64,000 nt of DNA, from positions 84,445 through 148,444 of the forward strand of contig NZ_WUED01000001.1 in assembly GCF_016806695.1 (NCBI RefSeq). Direction: 5' to 3'. Numbering within the stretch: the stretch's first letter is position 1; each line of letters starts with the position of its first letter. This document shows positions 19,391-28,704 of this stretch, piece by piece. The notes under the pieces are model-generated. The model made no database searches. It saw nothing but the letters and a program-made list of their open reading frames with translations, and was not told where the DNA came from. Source of the stretch: Campylobacter bilis. Lineage in GTDB: Bacteria; Campylobacterota; Campylobacteria; Campylobacterales; Campylobacteraceae. A program made the position numbers and the translations under genes.

Positions 19391-20288
19391 TTTTAAGTCT
19401 TTTACCGTTTAAATAAGTCCTACCATCAAGAATTTTTTTTCCACTTTCTTGAAGCTTTTTAACGCGTAAAATTCCTTGTTTACAAGAAAGCAAAAAACTC
19501 TCTTTTTCAAGTTTTAAAATTTCACCCATTTTAGCATTTTGTTTAAACTCATCCACAAGTTCAAGTTCTAAAAATTTCAAACCACTTTGTAAAAACACTC
19601 CAGGCCAAGGCATAAAAGCCAAATATTTTTGATAAAGTTCTCTTGCGTTTTCTAAATTTACAAGCCCATCTTCTTTTTTAATCTTAGTGCAAAATGTGAC
19701 TAAGTCGGGATCTTGTCTTTTAGGAGTGATCTTATCAAAATTTAAAAGAGTAGAAAGTATAAGTTTAGCAGCCAAATGTGCTAAAAGTTCAAAAACTTCT
19801 GTGGAATTTTTATCTTTTATATCACATTCTACACTCTCAAGAATATCACCTGCATCCAAACCCTCTTGCATTAGCATACTACAAACCCCGCTTTTTTCAT
19901 CGTTATTTAAAATCGCACTTTGAATAGGGCTAGCACCACGATATTTTGGAAGCAAAGAAGCATGCAAATTCACACAAGGAGCAATATCTAAAATAGCTTT
20001 AGGTAAAATTTTGCCATAAGCAGCTACCACAATAAAATCGGGTTGAAATTCTCGAATTCGTTCTATAATATTCTCATCTTTTAAAGAAAAAGGAGTAAAG
20101 ATAGGAATATTAGGATAGTTTTGACTTAAAAAAAGTTTAGTATGGCTTGGAGTTAGAATTTGTTTCCTACCTACAGCTTTATCAGGCTGGGTAAAAAGTG
20201 CTAAAAGTTCAAAATTATTATTTTCTATAAGCGCTTTTAAAATACAAGTTGCATAAAATGGAGTTCCCATAAAAATAATTTTTTTCAT
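19371..20288 (-). CDS. fmt: Methionyl-tRNA formyltransferase
   Basis: A 305-residue enzyme that formylates initiator Met-tRNA. The N-terminal hydrolase-fold domain has FMGTPFYATCIL and the 10-formyl-tetrahydrofolate motif HASLLPKYRGASPIQ; the C-terminal OB-like domain follows. Upstream lies obgE with only 63 bases between; in C. jejuni NCTC 11168, as I recall, proB is located here, and it is missing in this window. It overlaps birA. Confidence 0.95.
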   Translation of the reverse strand: MKKIIFMGTPFYATCILKALIENNNFELLALFTQPDKAVGRKQILTPSHTKLFLSQNYPNIPIFTPFSLKDENIIERIREFQPDFIVVAAYGKILPKAILDIAPCVNLHASLLPKYRGASPIQSAILNNDEKSGVCSMLMQEGLDAGDILESVECDIKDKNSTEVFELLAHLAAKLILSTLLNFDKITPKRQDPDLVTFCTKIKKEDGLVNLENARELYQKYLAFMPWPGVFLQSGLKFLELELVDEFKQNAKMGEILKLEKESFLLSCKQGILRVKKLQESGKKILDGRTYLNGKRLKNEDCLC

Positions 20289-20351
20289 TTTTTCACTTTA
20301 TATAAATTAAAAGATGATTAAATAGCCATCGTAACTTTTATTTTAAACATC

Positions 20352-21407
20352 TCACACTAAAACTCTGTTTTTGCAAGAATCCCTTAAAGCCTTAATCTCT
20401 TCTAAAAGCTTGAATTTAAGCTCTTTAAGCCCTGTTCTTTCAAGACTTGAAACCTTGATGAAAAAGCTTTGGGGATTATTATTTTGCTTAAGATAATCTT
20501 CTAACTCATTTAAATTTAAAGCCATTTGCTTGGCATAATCTTGACCTAAATTCACACTATCACTTTTTGAAATCATAATACCTAATCTACGTTTGACAAG
20601 TTGAGTTGAAAATTGTTCAAGCTCTTTTCTTAAAATAATAAATTGATCTTTTAAAGACATTTCCCTCATAGGATCAAGCACAAAAAGCAAAAAGCTTGTC
20701 CTTTCTATATGCTTTAAAAAAGTAAGCCCTAAGCCCTTACCTAAACTAGCTCCTTTAATAATCCCTGGAATATCTGCCATTATAAAAGAATTATACTCAT
20801 CCCCATCAACAAGTCCAAGTTTTGGAGTAAGAGTGGTAAATTCATAATTTGCAATTTCAGGCTTAGCATTTGAAAGCACACTAATAAGCGTAGACTTTCC
20901 TACATTTGGAAAACCCACAAGTCCTACATCAGCAATGAGTTTTAACTCAAGTTTTACTAGACGGCTTTGACCTTTAATACCGCTTTGTGCATAATCAGGA
21001 CGTTGATTTGTAGAGTGTTTAAAATGCGTATTGCCAAGACCTCCTTTACCACCTTTTAAAAAAAGCTCCCTTTGACCTTGCTGAGTAAGATCAAGTAAAA
21101 CCTCGTGGCTTTGCGCATCAATAACTTGCGTTCCTTCAGGCACAATAAGTTCTAAATTTTCACCTTTTTTACCATTTTTATTACGACCCATTCCATTAGC
21201 ACCATTTTTAGCGTGCAATAGTTTTTTGCCTTTAAAATTGACAAGCGTATGCATATTATTATCACAAACAAAGATAACATCCCCGCCATTTCCACCATCG
21301 CCACCATCAGGGCCTCCTAAAGGGACATGTTTTTCACGGCGAAAACTTACAGCACCTTTACCACCATCACCTGAAGCTAAAGTAATTTCAACGCTATCAA
21401 TAAACAT
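20352..21407 (-). CDS. obgE: GTPase ObgE/CgtA
   Basis: A 351-residue GTPase with the glycine-rich Obg fold first (residues 1-157, [27 protein letters not shown]), then the G domain with G1 GFPNVGKS at 165-172, G3 DIPGI and the SKSD-type G4. It acts in 50S ribosome assembly and stress control. It follows rpmA, a conserved neighbourhood (rplU-rpmA-obgE). It has an AAAGGCGA ribosome site. Confidence 0.97.
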   Translation of the reverse strand: MFIDSVEITLASGDGGKGAVSFRREKHVPLGGPDGGDGGNGGDVIFVCDNNMHTLVNFKGKKLLHAKNGANGMGRNKNGKKGENLELIVPEGTQVIDAQSHEVLLDLTQQGQRELFLKGGKGGLGNTHFKHSTNQRPDYAQSGIKGQSRLVKLELKLIADVGLVGFPNVGKSTLISVLSNAKPEIANYEFTTLTPKLGLVDGDEYNSFIMADIPGIIKGASLGKGLGLTFLKHIERTSFLLFVLDPMREMSLKDQFIILRKELEQFSTQLVKRRLGIMISKSDSVNLGQDYAKQMALNLNELEDYLKQNNNPQSFFIKVSSLERTGLKELKFKLLEEIKALRDSCKNRVLV

Positions 21408-21428
21408 TTTGATCGCCTTTAAGTTTAA

Positions 21429-21434
21429 ATTATA
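21429..21434 (-). promoter_or_regulatory. Possible -10 box before obgE
   Basis: TATAAT 21 bases before the obgE start in the 97-base gap after rpmA. No -35 at proper spacing; a TTGACT lies too far upstream. Position this close to the start codon makes it only a candidate. Confidence 0.35.
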
Positions 21435-21504
21435 AAACTAAAATTAGAATATAAAGAAGTCAAATTAATAAAATTCCAAAAATGCTTTTTGGCATCTTTG
21501 GAAT

Positions 21505-21759
21505 TTATGCAGGGTAAACAGAAACTTTTTTTCTCTCTTTATCTTTTCTTTCGAATTTTACAAAACCGTCAATAAGTGCAAAAAGAGTATGGTCTTTTCC
21601 CATGCCTACATTATTACCTGCATGAGTTGCAGTGCCTCTTTGACGAATGATGATGTTGCCAGCTCTAACAAACTCACCACCAAATTTTTTAACACCTAAA
21701 CGACGACCTATAGAGTCACGATTATTTTGAGTTGATCCTTGACCTTTCTTGTGTGCCAT
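21505..21759 (-). CDS. rpmA: Ribosomal protein bL27
   Basis: An 84-residue bL27: [21 protein letters not shown] start (given as [15 protein letters not shown]), [19 protein letters not shown] in the core. The N-terminus begins directly MAHKKG with no cleavable extension, so no Prp-type processing is expected. It follows rplU by 10 bases. Confidence 0.97.
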   Translation of the reverse strand: MAHKKGQGSTQNNRDSIGRRLGVKKFGGEFVRAGNIIIRQRGTATHAGNNVGMGKDHTLFALIDGFVKFERKDKERKKVSVYPA

Positions 21760-21769
21760 TGTTTACTCC

Positions 21770-22078
21770 TTAAGCTTTGATATCTTTTACTACGACACGA
21801 GTAAATTGTCTTCTAAAACCTCGTTTGAGTTTAGAGTCTTTTCTGCGTCTTTTTTTATAAATCACAACTTTTTTATCTTTTCCGTGGTTAATCACTTCTA
21901 AAACAACTTTTGCACCTACTACAAAAGGCGCACCTACCTTTAATTCTTTATCATTGATAGCAAGCACTTGACTTACTTCAATACTTGCTTTACTTTGAGC
22001 TTCAAAGCGATCAAGTTTTAATTCATCACCTACACTTACTTTGTATTGCTTTGAACCGTATTTGATAATAGCATACAT
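21770..22078 (-). CDS. rplU: Ribosomal protein bL21
   Basis: A 102-residue bL21: [20 protein letters not shown] at the N-terminus and the [19 protein letters not shown] basic segment near the C-terminus. It is the first gene of rplU-rpmA-obgE. The 190-base upstream gap holds a candidate promoter. Confidence 0.97.
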   Translation of the reverse strand: MYAIIKYGSKQYKVSVGDELKLDRFEAQSKASIEVSQVLAINDKELKVGAPFVVGAKVVLEVINHGKDKKVVIYKKRRRKDSKLKRGFRRQFTRVVVKDIKA

Positions 22079-22161
22079 TGCTTTTCCTTAAATAATTTTG
22101 GTAGTACCATAAAGCACCACATAGGGATTTGAAAGCTTTAATGGTTTAATAAAACTTTTAT

Positions 22162-22167
22162 TTTATA
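22162..22167 (-). promoter_or_regulatory. Candidate -10 box before rplU
   Basis: TATAAA in a T-rich stretch about 85 bases upstream of rplU, within the 22079-22268 gap that follows the lipoprotein genes. The long leader between it and the gene could hold autoregulatory structure, but I see no convincing hairpin. Confidence 0.35.
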
Positions 22168-22268
22168 GAATTTTTCTTTAATTTTTAATGAATTTAAGAA
22201 AAGATTTAAAATTTTTAATATCAATACTTCATTGACCGTATAAATAACTCAATTTCACTTTCTAAAAA

Positions 22269-22892
22269 TCACCAGGTTACTGACTTGCTAGATCCTGTTT
22301 TATCAATAGTTTGTTCATCTTCCCAATAAACCAAACCCGAATTTAAATCTGTAAGTCTTAATAAAAAGAAATACTCAACTTGAATCTTACCATTGCTAAG
22401 TTTTACATTATCTTGCCTTATTTTACCTGTAAGCGAGAAATCAGGAGAAATAAGTGTGCCTTTTTTAGCAATAGTTTTTTGATCAAATTCATCATTATCC
22501 CTTAATTTTCTCACATCTTCACTCATACTATCAATCGCACCTCCTGCAGCAACTGCTGAAGTTAGAATAAATTTTCCCGATTTTCTTAAAGCTGAAGTAA
22601 TTTTAGCAGTAAGTTTATCAGTATCAATTCTTTGTGGGGTATCATTTACAATCCTACCCATAGCAAGAACCTTTCTTGTGCCTGGCTTAATATTTGCAAA
22701 CGCTTCATCACTAAGCATACTCATTATCATAGTTTGCGCTGTATTTTCAAAATCTTCTCTATCAAGCCCTAAACTTAAAGCATCACCCTTTTTTACTTGA
22801 GTAGCTTTTCCATCTGTATATATAGTTTGTGTACAACCGGATAAAAACAAACTTCCTATAAACATTACGCCTAAAATTTTTACTATTTTCAT
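22269..22892 (-). CDS. LpoB-like outer-membrane lipoprotein
   Basis: A 207-residue lipoprotein with lipobox LFLSGC (Cys20) and a CsgG/LpoB-like domain; VLAMGRIVNDTPQRIDTDKL and SALRKSGKFILTSA are the characteristic strand-helix elements. LpoB-type proteins in E. coli activate PBP1b; here the partner is not known. It is the third gene of a three-lipoprotein operon with 20- and 10-base gaps. The end is KTGSSKSVTW. Confidence 0.8.
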   Translation of the reverse strand: MKIVKILGVMFIGSLFLSGCTQTIYTDGKATQVKKGDALSLGLDREDFENTAQTMIMSMLSDEAFANIKPGTRKVLAMGRIVNDTPQRIDTDKLTAKITSALRKSGKFILTSAVAAGGAIDSMSEDVRKLRDNDEFDQKTIAKKGTLISPDFSLTGKIRQDNVKLSNGKIQVEYFFLLRLTDLNSGLVYWEDEQTIDKTGSSKSVTW

Positions 22893-22912
22893 GATCTATC
22901 TTTCCTTAAAAA

Positions 22913-23284
22913 TCAATTTTTTGTTTTAAGCTCTATTTTAAAATCCTTAGTCCTTTTATCAAATGCAAGTTTACGAAGGATCACCTCTTTTCCTGCGGGA
23001 ATTCTTAAAACTTTATAATCTTCATTGATGCTATCTTTTAAAACAAAACCATCTTTATCTAAACAATCGATTTTATAAATTATGTCCTTTGTAAAGCTAC
23101 TTTTTAAAATAATTTCTAATTCTAAAAAACCATTATCATTGACACGTTTTTGAAAGCTTTTAACCAAACTTTTTGGTAAATTTGTATCTAAAATCTCTAC
23201 TGAATTGACATTTGACTTAATAGATTGACTTGAGGCACAAGCATTAAGCAAAAGCAATAAAATCGATAAAATAATATTTTTCAT
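22913..23284 (-). CDS. YcfL-like small lipoprotein
   Basis: A 123-residue lipoprotein, lipobox LLLNAC (Cys16) followed by Ala-Ser-Ser. The rest is a single beta-rich domain of the DUF1425/YcfL type (RVNDNGFLELEIILKSSF, RIPAGKEVIL). YcfL commonly sits beside lpoB in other bacteria, as here. Function unknown. Confidence 0.72.
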   Translation of the reverse strand: MKNIILSILLLLLNACASSQSIKSNVNSVEILDTNLPKSLVKSFQKRVNDNGFLELEIILKSSFTKDIIYKIDCLDKDGFVLKDSINEDYKVLRIPAGKEVILRKLAFDKRTKDFKIELKTKN

Positions 23285-23294
23285 TTTCTATCCT

Positions 23295-24659
23295 TTATTT
23301 TTGTATTAACGCAACACTTATAGGCAAATACGTAGCAAAAGATCGCAATATTATAAGAGTATTTTCATACTTGTTTATTTCCTTTTGAAATAAAATATTA
23401 CCTTGAGGATCTTGTATTTTGATCTTACCTTGATTTTCTACCATTGCAATGCCTATATTTTTAGGCAAACCCCTCCAAGAACGCACATCAGCTTTACTCG
23501 TAACAGCAGCGGCCACTGCACTAGCAAAACTTAGCAAACCACCTGTAGAATCATTATTTGCCACAGCTGTATTTAAAGCAATTTTAACCATAGTTTGCGT
23601 TAAAGCTTTTGCAATCATACTTGGCATATTGATTTTAAATTCCGTAGCCACAATATCATCTAAATCCACAAAATCACTTGTGTCTTGACCATTGATGTTT
23701 AAATTAGCAAAAGAAAGCCCTCTTTTTCTTAAAGTTTGCAAAGCAACACTTACGCTAATAATTTTTTTATCCACTATAAAAGGCAAAGTTAAACCAAATT
23801 CATCTTTAATAATACCAAAGCCATTTTCATAAACTATAAAAATATATTTTTTTGGATCTTGAATTTTCATTTTTGTCGCATAGACTTTAAAAATTTCGCC
23901 TTGTTTTTCAATCGTTTTATTATTAGGATAAGTAATTACTATTTCTCTAAATAAATCTTGTGCTCTTTTATAGTCTTTATCCATGAAAAAAAATACTGCG
24001 GCTAAATAAGTCGCATAAGGATTAATAAAATTTTTTGTCGTATGAAATTCTTTAAATAAATTATCATATTGTGTTTGTATGGTTTGTGAATTTTTGGTGA
24101 TATTTTTATTATAATTTTTATCTTCTTTAATTTTCTCTAAATCTTGGCGATTTCTTTCGATTTCTTTAGCAAAATATTCCTTTGCTTTATCTTGACGCAT
24201 TAAAGCACGATTAAATTCCACTCTAGCATTTTCATAATCTTTTTCTTGCATATAATTTAAAGCCTTATATACATTTACCATAATTCTTTCATATAAAGAA
24301 CCTTCATAATCTACAATATTATCATTTAATAAACTTGTGCTAAGTAATTTAGCCCCTTTAGAAACTGTATTTTGTAAATCTACATCATATTTATAAGATT
24401 GCTCAACAGCATCAAAAAATACATTACTACGATTAAAATCACCACAATTTCTAGCAATCAAACCCACATTTAATCCTATATAGATCACATCATTATGGTT
24501 ATGAATCTTTTCTAAATTTTGATTAAAAAAATCTTCTTTGCAATATTTTTGGGTTAAAGCATTTTCAAATAATGTATTTTGCTTAGCATAATTAGCACAA
24601 GCACTTAAAAAAAGACAAATAATACTTAATAAAATCAACCCAACTTTTATTTTCATCAA
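23295..24659 (-). CDS. COG3014-type lipoprotein with TPR-like helices
   Basis: A 454-residue lipoprotein (lipobox FLSAC, Cys21). The first 250 residues are helical and TPR-like (MVNVYKALNYMQEKDYENARVEF, split here as MVNVYKALNYM and ENARVEFNRAL; YAAVFFFMDKDYKRAQDLF-like), and the C-terminal part is beta-rich with an Ala-rich hydrophobic stretch at about 375-395. COG3014, YcfL and LpoB-like genes commonly cluster, which supports this call. It is the first gene of the operon. Confidence 0.75.
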   Translation of the reverse strand: MMKIKVGLILLSIICLFLSACANYAKQNTLFENALTQKYCKEDFFNQNLEKIHNHNDVIYIGLNVGLIARNCGDFNRSNVFFDAVEQSYKYDVDLQNTVSKGAKLLSTSLLNDNIVDYEGSLYERIMVNVYKALNYMQEKDYENARVEFNRALMRQDKAKEYFAKEIERNRQDLEKIKEDKNYNKNITKNSQTIQTQYDNLFKEFHTTKNFINPYATYLAAVFFFMDKDYKRAQDLFREIVITYPNNKTIEKQGEIFKVYATKMKIQDPKKYIFIVYENGFGIIKDEFGLTLPFIVDKKIISVSVALQTLRKRGLSFANLNINGQDTSDFVDLDDIVATEFKINMPSMIAKALTQTMVKIALNTAVANNDSTGGLLSFASAVAAAVTSKADVRSWRGLPKNIGIAMVENQGKIKIQDPQGNILFQKEINKYENTLIILRSFATYLPISVALIQK

Positions 24660-24726
24660 AAAATCTCTCTTTAAAAGAAAATTAAAATAAATAAGCGTAG
24701 TATATAATCAAAAAGCTAATATAAAC

Positions 24727-24750
24727 AAATCCTAGGAAAACCTAGGATTT
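24727..24750 (-). terminator. Hairpin terminator after dcuA
   Basis: Perfect 10-bp inverted repeat AAATCCTAGG / CCTAGGATTT around an AAAA loop, three bases past the dcuA stop, flanked by a T-run on the plus strand and T-rich sequence on the minus strand. It may work in both directions. Confidence 0.75.
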
Positions 24751-24752
24751 TT

Positions 24753-26090
24753 TTAAACAAACAGGGAAGCTAGAATAAAACCTAAAGCCACAGCAATGGC
24801 TATAGTTAAAACGCCTGGTATAAAAAAAGAATGGTTAAATATAAACTTACCAATTTTAGTCGTTCCTGTATCATCCATTTGCACTGCACCAAGCAAGGTA
24901 GGATAAGTTGGAAGCACAAAAAGAGCTGAAACAGCTGCAAAACAAGCTACAAGCATATAAGAATCATGGGGATTTGCTGTAGAAATTCCTAAAGCAGTAA
25001 TGATAACAGGTACTATAGCTTTAGCAGTTGCTGCTTGAGAATATAAAAGCATACTAGCAAAGAAAAAGGCTACTGCGAGCATTGCAGGAGTTTGTTTTAC
25101 CCATTCACCTGCTACTTCTTTGATTGAAGCTTCATGCCCTGCAACAAAAGTATTGCCTAACCAAGCCACACCAAAAACACAAACACAAGCTGTCATACCA
25201 CTTTTAAACACGCTAGTATCAAGAATTTTACCTGGTTGAACCTTACAAAGCCAAGTGATTAAAGTCGCTGCAGTAAGCAAAAAACTCATAATCGCTGCAT
25301 CTCTTGGAACAACAACAGGATCAATCCATTTAATATTACTAGAAATTGCAGTAGCATAAAGCACAACCGCTAAAACTGTAAGAAGAAAAATCCCTACTGA
25401 AAGTTTAGCACCTGGCTTGTCTTCACCATGTAAAACATCTCCTGCATCTTTAACAAGTCCTACTTTTAAGCGTTCTTGATAAATGAGATCTTTACTAAGA
25501 TCCATAGGAGTGATTAAACTTACTATAAAAGCTGTAAGCATACAGGCTACAAAAGTAGTACTTATCCAAATTCCAATCAAAGTTGGATAATTCCAACCTA
25601 GAGGTTCTAAAACACCACTCATATAAACAACAGCAGCACTAACAGGAGAAGCTGTAATGCCAATTTGCGAAGAAACCACCATCAAAGAAAGCGGAACACT
25701 TGGTTTAACATTTTGCGATTTTGCAACATCAACTACAACAGGCATTAAAGAAAACACAGCATTCCCTGTTCCTGCAAGAATAGTCAGCAACCATCCACAA
25801 GCAGGAGCTAGGTAATTTATAAATTTGGGATTTGCCCTTAAGATTTTCTCTGTTAATCTTACCATATAATCAAGTCCACCTGCTTCTTGCATGGCTGCAA
25901 TGGCTGCAATGGCTGCGGCAATTATTAAAATAACATCCCAAGGAATATTCCCTGGCTTCATTCCTAAAACAAGTCCTAATATAAGAACCCCAAGTCCCCC
26001 TGCATAACCTATAGCTATACCACCTAAGCGAATACCTATAAAAATCGCCCCAAGAAGGACCAGTACTTGTAAGATTATCATTATATCCAT
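24753..26090 (-). CDS. dcuA: Anaerobic C4-dicarboxylate transporter DcuA
   Basis: A 445-residue polytopic membrane protein of the Dcu family with about 10-12 hydrophobic segments; conserved stretches include GLDYMVRLTEKILR, ILAGTGNAVFSLMPVV and ILLYSQAAT-like sequence near residue 350. It exchanges aspartate, fumarate and succinate across the inner membrane. It follows aspA by 17 bases, the classical aspA-dcuA pair for aspartate uptake and deamination to fumarate. Confidence 0.94.
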   Translation of the reverse strand: MDIMIILQVLVLLGAIFIGIRLGGIAIGYAGGLGVLILGLVLGMKPGNIPWDVILIIAAAIAAIAAMQEAGGLDYMVRLTEKILRANPKFINYLAPACGWLLTILAGTGNAVFSLMPVVVDVAKSQNVKPSVPLSLMVVSSQIGITASPVSAAVVYMSGVLEPLGWNYPTLIGIWISTTFVACMLTAFIVSLITPMDLSKDLIYQERLKVGLVKDAGDVLHGEDKPGAKLSVGIFLLTVLAVVLYATAISSNIKWIDPVVVPRDAAIMSFLLTAATLITWLCKVQPGKILDTSVFKSGMTACVCVFGVAWLGNTFVAGHEASIKEVAGEWVKQTPAMLAVAFFFASMLLYSQAATAKAIVPVIITALGISTANPHDSYMLVACFAAVSALFVLPTYPTLLGAVQMDDTGTTKIGKFIFNHSFFIPGVLTIAIAVALGFILASLFV

Positions 26091-26107
26091 GATTAAATCC
26101 TAAAATA

Positions 26108-27514
26108 TTATTTTTTAGCTTCCATATGAGGATTTAGCATATTTGATGGAGTTAAAATTTCATCAATTTGTTCCTTACTCAAAAGCCCTCTTTCAAGTGC
26201 AATATCAGCTACTTTTTTACCCGTTGCCATTGCTTCTTTAGCTATGCTAGTAGAGTTCTCATAACCTATATAAGGATTTAAGGCTGTTACTATGCCTACT
26301 GAATTATAAACAAAATCTGAACAAATTTTTTCATTTGCACTAATACCGTCAATACATTTATCCGCTAAAGTATACATAGCTTTTTCTAGCATTACAACAG
26401 AGTTAAATAAACTATAAGCAATCACAGGTTCAAAAACATTAAGCTGTAATTGCCCACCTTCACTTGCAAAAGTGACAGTCACATCTGCGCCAATAACAGC
26501 ATAGCAAACTTGATTGACCACCTCAGGAATAACAGGATTTACCTTGCCAGGCATAATAGAACTACCAGGTTGCATTTTTGGTAAATTGATTTCATTAAGA
26601 CCACATTTTGGACCACTGCTTAAAAGCCTTAAATCATTACATACTTTAGAAAGTTTTGTTGCAACACGTTTTAAAACTCCTGAAATTTGCACATAAGAAC
26701 CCGTATCTTGAGTCGCTTCGATCAAATCCTCAGCTACAGTATATTCAAAACCTGTTACTTCTCTTATTTTTCTTTCTACTACTTTAGGATAATCAGGATG
26801 AGAATTTATCCCTGTTCCTATAGCAGTTCCGCCAAGATTGATTTCTAAAATCAACTTTCTAGCTTCTAAAACTCTTTGGATATCCTCACCTATCATCACA
26901 GCAAAAGTTTTAAACTCACGGCCTAAAGTCATAGGAACAGCATCTTGAAGCTGTGTTCTACCCATTTTTAACACATCTTTAAATTCTTCAGCTTTTCTTT
27001 CATAAGCTTTTTTCAAATACTCCATAGCTTTAGCTAAATCACTTAAATAATCATGTAAAGCAAGGTGCAAGGCTGTAGGATAAGCATCATTAGTACTTTG
27101 ACTTAAATTAACATGATCGTTTGGATGAAGGTATTGATACTGTCCTTTTTTATAACCCATAAGCTCAAGGCCAATATTAGCTATAACTTCGTTTGCATTC
27201 ATATTAGTACTTGTTCCAGCACCCCCTTGTATCATATCCACTACAAATTGATCATAATACCCGCCTTCTAAAATTTTATCGCAAGCTTTAATAATAGCAT
27301 CTTGGATATTTTTATCTAATAATCCTAATTCATAATTTGCCATAGCAGCAGCTTTTTTCACCCTGGCTAAAGCCCTGACAAAACGAGGAAAATCTTTTAA
27401 TCTATCATGAGAAATATCAAAATTTTCAATAGCTCTAAAAGTTTGTACTCCATAATAAACCTCATCAGAGATTTCCAATTCCCCGATAAAGTCATGTTCT
27501 TTTCTTGTTCCCAT
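26108..27514 (-). CDS. aspA: Aspartate ammonia-lyase
   Basis: A 468-residue fumarase/aspartase superfamily enzyme converting aspartate to fumarate and ammonia. The signature loop GSSIMPGKVNP is intact, as are GGAGTSTNMNANEVIAN and the HPNDHVNLSQSTND motif. In Campylobacter aspartase feeds amino-acid-derived carbon into the TCA cycle. It is the first gene of aspA-dcuA. Confidence 0.97.
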   Translation of the reverse strand: MGTRKEHDFIGELEISDEVYYGVQTFRAIENFDISHDRLKDFPRFVRALARVKKAAAMANYELGLLDKNIQDAIIKACDKILEGGYYDQFVVDMIQGGAGTSTNMNANEVIANIGLELMGYKKGQYQYLHPNDHVNLSQSTNDAYPTALHLALHDYLSDLAKAMEYLKKAYERKAEEFKDVLKMGRTQLQDAVPMTLGREFKTFAVMIGEDIQRVLEARKLILEINLGGTAIGTGINSHPDYPKVVERKIREVTGFEYTVAEDLIEATQDTGSYVQISGVLKRVATKLSKVCNDLRLLSSGPKCGLNEINLPKMQPGSSIMPGKVNPVIPEVVNQVCYAVIGADVTVTFASEGGQLQLNVFEPVIAYSLFNSVVMLEKAMYTLADKCIDGISANEKICSDFVYNSVGIVTALNPYIGYENSTSIAKEAMATGKKVADIALERGLLSKEQIDEILTPSNMLNPHMEAKK

Positions 27515-27779
27515 TTAAAACCTTTCATCAAAGTATTTTTAATTTAAATCAATACAACAATCGATTTAAATCATTAATAATGATATTGCATTTTTAGTTA
27601 ATAATTGATTAATAAATAAATTAGTTTCAAAATACATTAAATCAAGTATTTATATATTTACATTTAATTTTCATTAATATAATTATTTTTATTTATTTCA
27701 AAAAAAAATTAATATATTTTTACTAACTTTTTTGTTAAAATATCAAAGTTTTTATAAGCAAATATATTTTGGAAAAATC
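27515..27779. other. Divergent aspA / ung intergenic region
   Basis: Extremely AT-rich 265-base region between two diverging genes. It contains the ung promoter (27733-27741) and must hold the aspA promoter, for which I can only point to an AAAGG ribosome site; long poly-A/T runs (nine A near 27703) may bend the DNA. Confidence 0.5.
27733..27741 (+). promoter_or_regulatory. Extended -10 promoter of ung
   Basis: TGTTAAAAT preceded by a T-run, 39 bases before the ung start. The same nonamer precedes lctP, the Bcr-like gene and ggt in this window. Confidence 0.5.
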
Positions 27780-28475
27780 ATGAAAGAAATCACAATAAAC
27801 ATAGATAAAATAAAAATGAATAATGATTGGAAAGAATTCTTAAAGGATGAATTTAAAAAAAAATATTTTTTAGATCTTAAAAAACGATATATAAATGCTT
27901 TAAATCAACATAGCATTATTTATCCGCCTGCTAATTCAATCTTTAATGCTTTTAATTTATGTCCTTTAGAAAAATTAAAAATCATCATACTAGGTCAAGA
28001 CCCCTATCACCAACCTAACCAAGCCATGGGGCTTAGCTTTTCAGTTCCTAAAGGGATAGAAATTCCCCCAAGCCTTAAAAATATTTATAAAGAATTGCAA
28101 AATGATTTAAATATCACTCCATCAAAAAGCGGGGATTTAAGCTCTTGGGCAACACAAGGTATTTTACTCTTAAATTCCATCCTTAGCGTAGAAGCAAACA
28201 AAGCAGCAAGCCACAGTTCATGGGGTTGGCAAGAATTTAGTGATGCAGTAATCTCAAAACTCAGCAAAGAAAAATCAGGTCTTATTTTTATGCTTTGGGG
28301 GAATTATGCAAAAAGTAAAAAAGCCTTCATTGATACTGAAAAACATTTAGTATTAGAAGCAGCCCATCCTAGTCCTTTAGCAAAAACTGGCTTTTTAGGT
28401 TGCAAACACTTCTCAAAAGCAAATGAATTTTTAAAAAAGCTGGGTAAAAGTCCTATTAATTGGCAAATACCTTAA
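27780..28475 (+). CDS. ung: Uracil-DNA glycosylase
   Basis: A 231-residue family-1 UDG that removes uracil from DNA. Motif A is GQDPYHQPNQAMGL with catalytic Asp, and motif B is HPSPLAKTGF with His. I start it at ATG 27780; an upstream in-frame codon at 27732 would run through the promoter. The convergent cytochrome bd operon ends 115 bases past it. Confidence 0.96.
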   Translation: MKEITINIDKIKMNNDWKEFLKDEFKKKYFLDLKKRYINALNQHSIIYPPANSIFNAFNLCPLEKLKIIILGQDPYHQPNQAMGLSFSVPKGIEIPPSLKNIYKELQNDLNITPSKSGDLSSWATQGILLLNSILSVEANKAASHSSWGWQEFSDAVISKLSKEKSGLIFMLWGNYAKSKKAFIDTEKHLVLEAAHPSPLAKTGFLGCKHFSKANEFLKKLGKSPINWQIP

Positions 28476-28502
28476 TATATAATAACGATAATAAAAAGCA
28501 TA

Positions 28503-28573
28503 AAGCTGCTAAGGATTTAAAGCATAATACATAAAAATGATTTTATGAAAAAGCTAAATCAATCTAGCAGCTT
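28503..28573. repeat. Long nested inverted repeat, probable bidirectional terminator
   Basis: Outer arms AAGCTGCTA (28503-28511) and TAGCAGCTT (28565-28573), with inner complementary pieces GATTTA/TAAATC and ATAAAA/TTTTAT around an ATGA loop. It lies between convergent ung and the cyd operon, followed by a T-rich stretch on the plus strand. Confidence 0.65.
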
Positions 28574-28590
28574 AAAATATTTTTTTATTC

Positions 28591-28695
28591 TTATAATTTA
28601 CTATCTTTTTCTAATTGATTGATATTTAGCATAATAAATTTATAACTTAAATAAATTACCAAAGGCCAAGATAATAAAAATAAAGCATGCAACAT
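28591..28695 (-). CDS. Short CydX-like membrane peptide (34 residues)
   Basis: A short ORF starting 10 bases after the cydB stop, preceded by a strong AAGGAAGAGA ribosome site. It encodes MLHALFLLSWPLVIYLSYKF (20 residues, one membrane helix) then a polar tail ending KDSKL. Position and architecture match CydX/CbdX-type small subunits that stabilise cytochrome bd oxidases. It does not show the canonical CydX WYF-G-W signature clearly (only a single Trp in the helix), so the functional name is inference. Campylobacter genomes list a tiny gene here (Cj0083, from memory). Confidence 0.65.
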   Translation of the reverse strand: MLHALFLLSWPLVIYLSYKFIMLNINQLEKDSKL

Positions 28696-28704
28696 TCTCT
28701 TCCT

